Shown here one piece after another: positions 1 to 5,790 of a stretch of 5,790 nt of DNA. Position 1 is the first letter of the stretch; each line of letters begins with the position of its first letter. Both the position numbers and the translations under genes were made by a program. A model generated the notes under the pieces. It had not been told where the DNA came from. It searched no databases and saw only the letters and a program-made list of their open reading frames with translations. The DNA is taken from the NCBI GenBank assembly GCA_947457025.1, contig CANGUI010000135.1, positions 1 through 5,790 on the forward strand, in the 5' to 3' direction. This DNA is from Flammeovirgaceae bacterium (GTDB taxonomy: Bacteria; Bacteroidota; Bacteroidia; Cytophagales; Cyclobacteriaceae).

Positions 1-192
1 CGCCTTTTTTTGATCGGGTTGGGTCTCCTGATTGCCCTCCTTGTAGCGATCTCACTGTTTTTTCCAGAACTTCGCAATTTTGGCACTTCATTCAACCTGC
101 CGATCACAAATACACGAAGCAAACACAAAAAAGTGGAAGTGAAAAACGTCTCTCAACCCCATCAAATTCCCCCTTCCCGGCTTTCGCGGTAG
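1..192 (+). CDS. C-terminal end of an unidentified membrane protein (5' end cut by the window)
   Basis: The frame is open from the first base (Arg-Leu-Phe before the TTG at position 10) to a TAG at 190-192, so this is more likely the tail of a longer gene than a complete 60-residue protein starting at TTG. The visible part begins with a strongly hydrophobic segment of about 20 residues (LIGLGLLIALLVAISLFF), consistent with one transmembrane helix. A polar, basic tail rich in Lys, Arg, Ser and Pro follows, probably cytoplasmic by the positive-inside rule. I do not recognise a family. The last 31 bases overlap the 3' end of the convergent cysteine-cluster gene. A second plus-strand frame (starting at base 3) is also open from the left edge to about 243, but its composition looks non-coding. 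Confidence 0.45.
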   Translation, partial: RLFLIGLGLLIALLVAISLFFPELRNFGTSFNLPITNTRSKHKKVEVKNVSQPHQIPPSRLSR

Positions 193-752
193 GAGAAATA
201 GTGCAGTACAATCTCCAGTGCGGCGGCGATAGCTTGACGAATAGGTAAGAACTCACGAGCTAAGTTGGGTTCGATTGCATGTAACTGCAAATAGAAGTCG
301 CTCATGACCGGAATAGCCAATTCTTTTTCAATCTGGTCTTCCGCACGCTGAAAAGCCTCAGCCTGTTCCGTCTTGATGACGGTACACGTAACAAGTTCTT
401 TTTCGCGGTATTTGTTGAGCCGGGCAGAATAGCCAAAAAGTCTGCAGATTAATCCGCGATGTTGATACTGAGAACAAAGCCCGGCTCCGGGCTGGGTGGG
501 ATTAAGAATCGGACACAAACCGGAGCCTTCATTGCGAATCTTTTCGAGCCACGTCCAGGCTTGGTCGTTCCCGTGGAGATATAGAGCGAAGGGAAGGAAT
601 TCCAGTACGGTAGCTTCCAGATCGGCCTTAAAACAACATTTACCACAGCCCCACCGGCAATGCAGGCTTGTAGCCGCTTGAAATGCTGCAATTTGCTGAT
701 CCAAACCAAAAAAAACGGTTTCCACCTGCCTGGCGATATCGGGAACATCCAT
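162..752 (-). CDS. YkgJ-type cysteine-cluster protein (putative Fe/Zn-binding)
   Basis: With the start at 752 the product has 196 residues and is probably cytoplasmic. It carries the signature of the YkgJ / CxxxCxxCC family, annotated as a putative zinc- or iron-chelating domain: Cys32-x3-Cys36-x2-Cys39-Cys40 (sequence HCRWGCGKCC), followed by Cys80 in GLCPIL, Cys93 in GLCSQY, Cys103 in LICRLFG and Cys123. Eight cysteines at family-like spacing suggest an intact metal site. The biochemical role of the family is not established, although some members are associated with protein methylation or metal handling. I chose ATG 752 because MDVPDIARQVE looks like a natural start and leaves a promoter-sized gap to the divergent gene. 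The frame also stays open to ATG 827 (preceded by AAGGA, 5 bases away) and ATG 866, both of which run into the start of the divergent gene. The family call is firm and the start is uncertain. Confidence 0.8.
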   Translation of the reverse strand: MDVPDIARQVETVFFGLDQQIAAFQAATSLHCRWGCGKCCFKADLEATVLEFLPFALYLHGNDQAWTWLEKIRNEGSGLCPILNPTQPGAGLCSQYQHRGLICRLFGYSARLNKYREKELVTCTVIKTEQAEAFQRAEDQIEKELAIPVMSDFYLQLHAIEPNLAREFLPIRQAIAAALEIVLHYFSYRESREGGI

Positions 753-825
753 GGTGGCAAAATAACCATAATTCAGGCGCTGGCATATTGCCCAAACCAT
801 GTTTACCTTTCCGAAAAAATCACTC
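753..825. other. divergent intergenic region between cysteine-cluster gene and outer-membrane protein gene
   Basis: If the minus-strand gene starts at 752, this 73-base gap must hold the promoters of both divergent genes. I see only weak matches to the Bacteroidota -7 element TAnnTTTG: TACCTTTC at 804-811 on the plus strand, without a well-spaced TTG upstream, and a TTATTTTG-like string near 757-764 on the minus strand. The minus frame remains open through the whole gap, so it could instead be N-terminal coding sequence of the cysteine-cluster protein. Confidence 0.35.
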
Positions 826-1599
826 ATGAAAATCCTTGTCGTGGTTTCCGCAATTGCGTTTTGCATCCCTGGTATAGCTCAGCGTTTTCTGGAGCATACG
901 GAAAGCAGTATTCAGTATTCATTTATGGCTCCACAAGGGGGCATGGGCCGGAATATTGAGATGGGGCACGGCGTGGTAGCCTCGTTGCTAAAAAAAATCC
1001 CGCAAACATCGGTTTTTTTGGGAATAGAAATCAACAGCTCACAGTATGGCGAATCGCGCACCCGTCAAACCTATACGTTCGAGAACGGCACATTGGCCGA
1101 CATGGACATCATAGTTCGGAATTTAGCTACGAATATGATGATCAGTACGCGATACTATCCTTTGTCAATGGCAACCGTTCAGCCTTATTTCACCGCTAAG
1201 GGTGGCTACAGCTTTTATAACACCACACTTGCCATTTACGATCCCAATGATCAGGATCACTGTGCTCCTATTGAAGATGAAATTCTACAGAAAGATGGTG
1301 CATTAGTAGGTTCGCTTGGCGCCGGTTTTCAGACCGATATGGGTTCAATTTTCAACAGCCTCGGAACAAACAGGTTTCTTTTTGACATGACCGTAAACTA
1401 TACCGCTGGAGGGCGAGTGTCGTATATGAATACACATAAACCGAACAGACATCAACATGGTATGCCAAACGATGTAACAGCCGATTTCATCGATACGGGT
1501 ACCCAGATCGTACACACCCACCACGTTGGATATTTGTTTTCCAGCAGGATTGAGTTGGTGGAGATCCGGGCGGGATTTTCCTACCGCTTCGGCTTCTGA
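826..1599 (+). CDS. secreted outer-membrane beta-barrel-like protein
   Basis: The product has 257 residues. It starts with a Sec signal peptide: Met-Lys, a hydrophobic core ILVVVSAIAFCIPG, and a probable cleavage after Ala-Gln at residues 18-19. This is why ATG 826 is preferred to ATG 799, which would add nine residues before the signal. The mature part alternates polar and hydrophobic residues, has Gly-aromatic turns such as KGGYSFYN, GSLGAGFQTD and VEIRAGFSYRFGF, and ends in Phe. These are typical of small outer-membrane beta-barrels in Bacteroidota. The sequence is too divergent to name a family or ligand. A long loop-like segment near the C-terminus is rich in His (codons between 1435 and 1524). 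The start region is head to head with the cysteine-cluster gene, and the last 19 bases overlap the convergent alkyltransferase-like gene. No clear Shine-Dalgarno precedes the ATG, as is usual in Bacteroidota. Confidence 0.7.
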   Translation: MKILVVVSAIAFCIPGIAQRFLEHTESSIQYSFMAPQGGMGRNIEMGHGVVASLLKKIPQTSVFLGIEINSSQYGESRTRQTYTFENGTLADMDIIVRNLATNMMISTRYYPLSMATVQPYFTAKGGYSFYNTTLAIYDPNDQDHCAPIEDEILQKDGALVGSLGAGFQTDMGSIFNSLGTNRFLFDMTVNYTAGGRVSYMNTHKPNRHQHGMPNDVTADFIDTGTQIVHTHHVGYLFSSRIELVEIRAGFSYRFGF

Positions 1600-2060
1600 T
1601 CCTCAGTCAGACCCTCCTTTTTTCGCAACCGGGCTACGAACTCGGAGCCAAAAGATAGCTTCTTATTCAAAGGTGAATTTTCGTCAACAACCCTCCAAAA
1701 GGGCGTCACCTTTGTGAGTGAAATGCCTTTCTCAATTTGCTCGTGTGCAGCTTCTGAGACGATCCGTAGAAAAATACCGGACGTTACCGGACAGGTATAA
1801 TCAGCACCATACTCCAATGCCAGGTCTTTACGCATCTTTGCGAGGGTACCACTTTTTCCCTTGCGGATGTGACGCACGTACGCATCAATGATGCGCGGAG
1901 TAGCAATAAGCATCTTCGACCCCGCCGGCATATCGGCAAAAGCTTTGTCGAGTTTTTTTACGATATACTCTTTTGTTGGATCGTTTACTTTCTCAGTCCA
2001 GGTCTTACCCTTGGCGGGTTTCATCGTAGTTTTCCGGGCAGGTTTAGCAGTCCGTTTCAT
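1581..2060 (-). CDS. MGMT-family / alkyltransferase-like DNA-binding protein
   Basis: This 159-residue protein has a very basic N-terminal tail (Lys/Arg-rich, about residues 1-20), consistent with nucleic-acid contact. The C-terminal half resembles the DNA-binding domain of O6-alkylguanine-DNA alkyltransferases and the non-catalytic ATL proteins: a GKSGTLAKMRKDL segment (68-80), CPVTSGIF (90-97), then TPFWRVVDENSPLN (119-132) and RLRKKEGL (144-151), which fits the LxxEG stretch that closes ATL domains. The catalytic PCHRV motif is replaced by PFWRV, so methyl transfer to that Cys is not possible. ATL proteins, which carry Trp or another residue there, recognise alkylated guanine and hand it to excision repair; that role is inferred here. 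The gene lies 18 bases downstream of sglT on the same strand, with only a weak AGG before its ATG, so it is probably the last gene of the galK-sglT unit. A start at Met13 (2024) is possible. Confidence 0.65.
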   Translation of the reverse strand: MKRTAKPARKTTMKPAKGKTWTEKVNDPTKEYIVKKLDKAFADMPAGSKMLIATPRIIDAYVRHIRKGKSGTLAKMRKDLALEYGADYTCPVTSGIFLRIVSEAAHEQIEKGISLTKVTPFWRVVDENSPLNKKLSFGSEFVARLRKKEGLTEDQKPKR

Positions 2061-2078
2061 GATACCTGATGATTGAAT

Positions 2079-3764
2079 TTACCAAAAGATCGCGTACAGA
2101 AGGGCTGTCATGATCAATACGGCCATGGCACCGATATTAAAAGCTGGTTCCGTGGCGAAAAATCCCGGGGCCAGACGGATACCCTTCGGATCATCTTTTC
2201 CACTGCCCTCAAGCTGGCTGATCACAACAATGATTGCCATAGAAAGGACGGCTGTAATGAACATTTGGTCGAGAAAGGGAATGTTTACAAACACAACGGC
2301 ATCCGACCATCCGTTGGGTGCTACCTTGAAATACATGGCGATCGGAATAGAGGCAATCACACCCCAGATAGCAGCATTGTTAGTCGCACGCTTCCAGAAA
2401 AGGCCCATGATGAAAACGGCAAGGATACCGGGACTGACAACACCGGTGTATTCCTGAATGAATTGAAATGCCTGCCCCAGGTTGCCGAGTGCGGGTGCAA
2501 TGAACATCGCGATGACCAAAGCAACCGCCCCACTAATCCGTCCAACGGTCACGGTCTGCTTGTCCGTGGCATTTCGATTGAGATAGGGGCGGTAGATGTC
2601 CATCGTAAAAATGGTAGAGGTGGAATTGAGCATGGAAGCGAGCGATGAAACGATGGCCGCGGTAAGAGCAGCCATGACTAAACCCTTCAAACCAGTTGGG
2701 ATGAAGGTGCGGATCAGCCAGGGAAACGCATTGTCGTTGATGACATTACCCTGTCCGTTAACGAAACTCGGGTCGAGCGATTGCTGTGTAAGAAGACCAG
2801 ATGGATCTGCATTCATGACGTAAGCAATGATGCCGGGTATAACAACAATCAGCGGGATGATCATTTTCAACGCAGCTGCCAGTACGATGCCCTTTTGGGA
2901 TTCTTGCAGATTTTTGGCCGCGAGTGTTCGCTGAATGATGTATTGATTAAAGCCCCAATAGTAAACGTTGGCTACCCAGAGGCCACCAATCAATACGGAA
3001 AGTCCCGGTAAATCCCACCACGCATCCCGACCGTCTGGGGTGATGATCTCCCCTTTAGACAAAATCATTGAGAACTTGCCGGGAACAGTATTATATACGT
3101 GTACAAAGCCATCGATCAAGTTACCTGTAGGCGAAACGTGCTGCAGTGCAATAACTGTGGTAACCAGCCCACCGATAACCAGCAACACGACTTGCACAAC
3201 ATCGGTCCAGGCCACGGCGGAGAGACCGCCCCAGAGCGAATAAGCAGCAGCAAATAATCCAAGTCCGAGAATGCTGACTATCATCAGGCTTCCATCACCT
3301 GTTCCGATCACCGTGTCCATGGCGCGCGCGCCGAGGTACATCACAGTTGTCAGATTCACAAAAACAAAAAGCGCAATCCAAAAAATAGCCAGTATGGTTT
3401 TCAAATTGGTGCTGAATCTTTTTTCCACAAACTCGGGAATCGTGTAGATCCCCTTGTTAATAAACACGGGCAGAAAAAACTTACCCACCAATAAAAGGGT
3501 TACCGCAGCCATCCACTCATAGCTGGCGATGGCAAGCCCAATGGCGAATCCTGATCCGGACATGCCAATGAACTGTTCAGCCGAAATATTTGCTGCAATC
3601 AACGAGGCCCCGATAGCCCACCACGGCAACGACTTGCTGGCAAGAAAGTAATCTTCGGCATTTTTTTGTTTGCCGTCTTTTTCACGCGAGACCCAAAGGC
3701 CAATGCCCAGTATCAAGGCGCAGTAGGCACCAAAAACAAGGTAGTCGATGTAGTTTAATCCCAT
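2079..3764 (-). CDS. sglT: sodium/sugar symporter of the SSS family (vSGLT-like, probable galactose/glucose transporter)
   Basis: This 561-residue inner-membrane protein is collinear with Vibrio parahaemolyticus vSGLT along its whole length and should have the same 14-helix LeuT-type fold. Long identical-looking blocks include EDYFLA, SLIAANISAEQFIG, SYEWM, IYTIPEFVEKRF, GGLSAV, ADP-rich loops, SSLASMLNST and IQEYTG. By alignment from memory, the sugar ligands Gln69, Glu88, Asn260, Lys294 and Gln428 of vSGLT are kept as Gln64, Glu83, Asn266, Lys300 and Gln437, and the inner gate Tyr263 as Tyr269. The sodium-site positions (Ala57, Ile60, Ala370, Ser373, Ser374) are also kept. Ser91 is Ala86 here. 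The loop before the seventh helix (about 236-250, KGEIITPDGRDAWW) is longer than in vSGLT. The ATG lies 3 bases after the galK stop and has no Shine-Dalgarno, which points to translational coupling. Galactose is the likely substrate because of galK, but glucose cannot be excluded. Confidence 0.93.
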   Translation of the reverse strand: MGLNYIDYLVFGAYCALILGIGLWVSREKDGKQKNAEDYFLASKSLPWWAIGASLIAANISAEQFIGMSGSGFAIGLAIASYEWMAAVTLLLVGKFFLPVFINKGIYTIPEFVEKRFSTNLKTILAIFWIALFVFVNLTTVMYLGARAMDTVIGTGDGSLMIVSILGLGLFAAAYSLWGGLSAVAWTDVVQVVLLVIGGLVTTVIALQHVSPTGNLIDGFVHVYNTVPGKFSMILSKGEIITPDGRDAWWDLPGLSVLIGGLWVANVYYWGFNQYIIQRTLAAKNLQESQKGIVLAAALKMIIPLIVVIPGIIAYVMNADPSGLLTQQSLDPSFVNGQGNVINDNAFPWLIRTFIPTGLKGLVMAALTAAIVSSLASMLNSTSTIFTMDIYRPYLNRNATDKQTVTVGRISGAVALVIAMFIAPALGNLGQAFQFIQEYTGVVSPGILAVFIMGLFWKRATNNAAIWGVIASIPIAMYFKVAPNGWSDAVVFVNIPFLDQMFITAVLSMAIIVVISQLEGSGKDDPKGIRLAPGFFATEPAFNIGAMAVLIMTALLYAIFW

Positions 3765-3767
3765 GTG

Positions 3768-4934
3768 TCAGATTTGTATTGGTGATGCCGTCAGGCGACT
3801 GACGCCGTCTGCCAGGTTGACTAAATAAAAGTCAGGTTCTTTTTCGAATTGCGCAACATATTTTTCGAAAACCAGTCCACGAAAAAAATCGACTCGGTGC
3901 CGGCGAATGAGGTTGAGCGTGCATCCGCCAAAGCCTCCCCCCATCATACGCGAACCCAAAACCCCTTTTTCTTCCTCAGCTATCGTTACCAGAAAATCCA
4001 ACTCTTCGCAGCTGACTTCATATTCCTTGCTGAGCGCCCAATGAGTCTGGTTGAGCAGTCGACCAAAGCCCTCAAAATCACCCTGCCGGATGCAGGCCAC
4101 TGCCTGCTGTAATCGTCTATTCTCCTGCACAACAAACCGGGCTTTGACAAAAACTTCCTCCCCCAACGTGTCCTGCCGTTCCAGGAGCATCACTTCGGTT
4201 ACGTCGCGCAACGATTTAATCCCGGCATAAAAAGTATGGAGGGTTCTTACGGCTGTCTCACAGGCCAGCCGTCTTTCATTGTAGGCAGTTGACGCGAGTG
4301 CATGCTTTACACGGGAATCAACCAGCACCAGTTGAAGGTCGTCAGACATCCATGGAACATACTCGTGGGTGATGGATCGGCAATCCAGCAACATCGCGTG
4401 CCCCGACTTTCCAAACAGACTGGCATACGGGTCCATAATACCACACTTGACACCGGCAAAAGTATGTTCGGCATACTGGGCAATTTTGGCGATGCCAAGG
4501 CGTGCCAGATTAAGCTGCAGGGCTTCGCTCATGGCGAAACCAAAACCACAGCAAAGAGCTGCGGATGAAGAGAGCCCGGCACCCTCAGGGATCTCACTTC
4601 CGAACACCACGTTTAGTCCCTGAAAAGGGATTCCGATTTGATGAAAGCCGTGCTGCATACCCATCAGATAGTGCTGCCACCCACGTCCCGGCACAAGGTC
4701 ATCCAGGCCAAAACTACAGGCCTCCTGCTTATCGGATGCCAAGGCGTGGGTTACCGGGCCTGAATTGGCAGCAACGGCAAACACAAATTCTCTGTCGATG
4801 GCTGCCGGCAGCACCAAGCCCTCATTGTAGTCGGTGTGCTCCCCGATTAAGTTGACTCGCCCCGGCGCCCGGACAAGCACCGGTTCCTGTTGGAACTGCT
4901 CCCGAAACCGCCGTAAAACCCGTGTTGCCAGCAT
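3768..4934 (-). CDS. galK: galactokinase
   Basis: GalK phosphorylates alpha-D-galactose with ATP to galactose 1-phosphate, the first committed step of the Leloir pathway, in the cytoplasm. The 388 residues match the usual family length, and all three GHMP-kinase motifs are present: the galactokinase signature GRVNLIGEHTDYNEG (25-39, with catalytic-site Arg26 and sugar-binding Glu32, His33 and Asp35), the ATP-binding PEGAGLSSSAAL (116-127), and MGGGFGG (331-337). The catalytic base is Asp168 in CGIMDP; the following residue, normally Gln, is Pro169. VKHALASTAYNERR (209-222) is another typical galactokinase stretch. The ATG overlaps the TGA of the upstream YfhO-family gene by one base (TGATG) and has no Shine-Dalgarno, so expression probably depends on coupling. 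The sugar transporter follows after 3 bases, which supports a galactose-uptake unit. No galT, galE or galM is visible in the window. Confidence 0.95.
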   Translation of the reverse strand: MLATRVLRRFREQFQQEPVLVRAPGRVNLIGEHTDYNEGLVLPAAIDREFVFAVAANSGPVTHALASDKQEACSFGLDDLVPGRGWQHYLMGMQHGFHQIGIPFQGLNVVFGSEIPEGAGLSSSAALCCGFGFAMSEALQLNLARLGIAKIAQYAEHTFAGVKCGIMDPYASLFGKSGHAMLLDCRSITHEYVPWMSDDLQLVLVDSRVKHALASTAYNERRLACETAVRTLHTFYAGIKSLRDVTEVMLLERQDTLGEEVFVKARFVVQENRRLQQAVACIRQGDFEGFGRLLNQTHWALSKEYEVSCEELDFLVTIAEEEKGVLGSRMMGGGFGGCTLNLIRRHRVDFFRGLVFEKYVAQFEKEPDFYLVNLADGVSRLTASPIQI

Positions 4935-4936
4935 CA
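4932..4936 (-). promoter_or_regulatory. TGATG stop-start overlap coupling the YfhO gene to galK
   Basis: On the minus strand the TGA stop of the YfhO-family gene (4936-4934) shares its A with the galK ATG (4934-4932). The bases just before read CCTCC, the complement rather than the equivalent of a Shine-Dalgarno, so translation of galK most simply depends on ribosomes ending the upstream gene. Confidence 0.6.
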
Positions 4937-5790
4937 GGAGGTTGCATTACGGAAACTAATTCCAAGAGTTAACAACACAAGAACCAGCACCATCCAGCCG
5001 GCAGCAGCCGACACCGGATTGCCGATGCGATACGGTGCCGGATCAAAAACCATTTCGATACGATGAGACCCCGGTTCCAGCGGCAGGGCCCGAAGTACAT
5101 AATTTGCGCGAACCAATTCCGCCGGTTTGCCATCCACTGTAACCCGCCAGCCCTTGGGATAAAATATCTCTGAAAAAACAACGAATCCTTCCTGCGCATT
5201 ATCTGACTGGTAGACGAGCTTATTTGGCCTGTACTCCTGTAGCGAAATGCTCGTTGTCGTGTCTACCAGGAAGGACCGCTCACGGAAGGAGAACTGCGAG
5301 GTGTCTACCACTGCAACCGTTTTAGTGTTGAGAGTCCGCACCCGAGCCAACTCATCAGCCGGATTGCGGGCCGGCACCACCTGTCCGACAAACCAGGCGT
5401 TGCCATTAGCAAATGGATTTTCGATGACGTTGTCTGCGCCCGGGCCAAAGACAAGGTACCGAGTATTGAGCATATTCAAAACCGGATAGTCCGCCAACTC
5501 AAAATCTCCTTGCCGTGCCCGTGTGATGAAGCCACTGTACTCTTGATTAATCGCGGAATCAATCAAGTCCTGATATCGTCTGATTTTGGCGCCGTGATAC
5601 CCCCCCACTGAATGGTGAAAATAGGAAGTACGCGCTTCATTGAATGGATTCTGAAGGTTAAACACCCGATATTGGCTTTTGTCTTTTTGAATTTCAAGGT
5701 CAGCATCGGATGCCACCATCGCTTGCAGGCTGCTTTTTCGCTGGTAGCTGTCTTTGGTAAGATACCTGCGGTTGATCAGGCTCAGATCTA
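4934..5790 (-). CDS. YfhO-family membrane protein, C-terminal part (5' end beyond the window)
   Basis: The minus frame is open to the right edge, so the internal Met at 5719 is not the start. The codons from 5788 to 5720 give LINRRYLTKDSYQRK-like sequence typical of the family upstream of it. About 284 residues are visible. They match the extracytoplasmic and C-terminal region of YfhO-family proteins, large multi-membrane GT-C-like proteins common in Bacteroidota: YRVFNL and NPFNEARTSYFHHSVGGYHG, then LNMLNTRYLV, then FYPKGWRVTVDGKPAEL with ANYVLRALPLEPGSHRIEMVFDP, and one last transmembrane helix (AAAGWMVLVLVLLTLGI) with a short tail. Bacillus YfhO is linked to lipoteichoic-acid glycosylation; the substrate in Bacteroidota is not known. 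The stop overlaps the galK start by one base. Only the C-terminal part is seen, so the N-terminal helices and catalytic residues cannot be judged. Confidence 0.88.
   Translation of the reverse strand, partial: DLSLINRRYLTKDSYQRKSSLQAMVASDADLEIQKDKSQYRVFNLQNPFNEARTSYFHHSVGGYHGAKIRRYQDLIDSAINQEYSGFITRARQGDFELADYPVLNMLNTRYLVFGPGADNVIENPFANGNAWFVGQVVPARNPADELARVRTLNTKTVAVVDTSQFSFRERSFLVDTTTSISLQEYRPNKLVYQSDNAQEGFVVFSEIFYPKGWRVTVDGKPAELVRANYVLRALPLEPGSHRIEMVFDPAPYRIGNPVSAAAGWMVLVLVLLTLGISFRNATS

Noticed and set aside
10..192. Complete 60-residue small membrane protein starting at TTG
   Set aside because: The frame is open to the window edge and no ribosome-binding or promoter signal can be seen before the TTG, so a truncated longer gene is more likely.
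804..811. TACCTTTC as a Bacteroidota -7 promoter element for the plus-strand gene
   Set aside because: It differs from TAnnTTTG at the last base. The nearest upstream TTG (788-790) is only 13 bases away, shorter than the usual spacing.
862..864. Cys13 of the outer-membrane protein as a lipoprotein attachment site
   Set aside because: The preceding residues (AIAF) do not fit a lipobox, which needs a small residue just before Cys, and the hydrophobic core would be too short. An ordinary signal peptide fits better.
1605..1623. Short inverted repeat CTGA-TCC-TCAG-type followed by a run of six T after the outer-membrane protein gene
   Set aside because: The stem is about 4 base pairs, not GC-rich, separated from the T run and inside the convergent coding sequence. 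It is too weak to call a terminator.
2073..2648. 191-residue plus-strand frame opposite the symporter gene
   Set aside because: It is a low-complexity, His/Asp/Gly-rich shadow of the firmly identified symporter on the other strand, with no recognisable domain.
4934..5719. Complete 261-residue protein starting at the Met codon at 5719
   Set aside because: The same frame continues upstream with family-like sequence to the window edge, so this Met is internal to a YfhO-family protein.

Overview
This window is a compact, almost fully coding stretch of a mid-GC genome. It most likely comes from Bacteroidota, probably a Cytophagales-type bacterium. The grounds are protein character rather than a marker gene: a small outer-membrane beta-barrel protein ending in an aromatic residue, a YfhO-family membrane protein of the type common in that phylum, a vSGLT-like sugar symporter beside galK, and starts that mostly lack a Shine-Dalgarno sequence. 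The phylum assignment is an inference.

Left part (1-1599). The 3' end of an unidentified membrane-protein reading frame enters from the left edge (1-192). It converges on and overlaps a minus-strand YkgJ-type cysteine-cluster protein (162-752, possibly starting further upstream at 827). A short divergent gap of about 73 bases separates that gene from a plus-strand secreted, probably outer-membrane beta-barrel protein (826-1599).

Right part (5790 down to 1581, minus strand). Four tightly packed genes run in one direction: the C-terminal part of a YfhO-family membrane protein (cut by the right edge), galactokinase galK, a sodium/galactose(glucose)-type symporter sglT, and a small MGMT/alkyltransferase-like DNA-binding protein. 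The junctions are a 1-base stop/start overlap, a 3-base gap and an 18-base gap, so this looks like one transcription unit. Its metabolic core is clear: the symporter imports galactose (or a similar hexose) with sodium, and GalK phosphorylates it to galactose 1-phosphate. No galT, galE or galM is visible. The roles of the YfhO protein and the alkyltransferase-like protein in the unit are unknown.

I found no RNA genes, CRISPR arrays, insertion sequences, attachment sites or convincing terminators. No non-coding stretch exceeds 300 bases. I do not see a clearly new biological system. The points most worth checking are the DNA-damage-type protein at the end of a sugar operon, a Gln-to-Pro change directly after the catalytic Asp of GalK, and the YfhO-GalK coupling.
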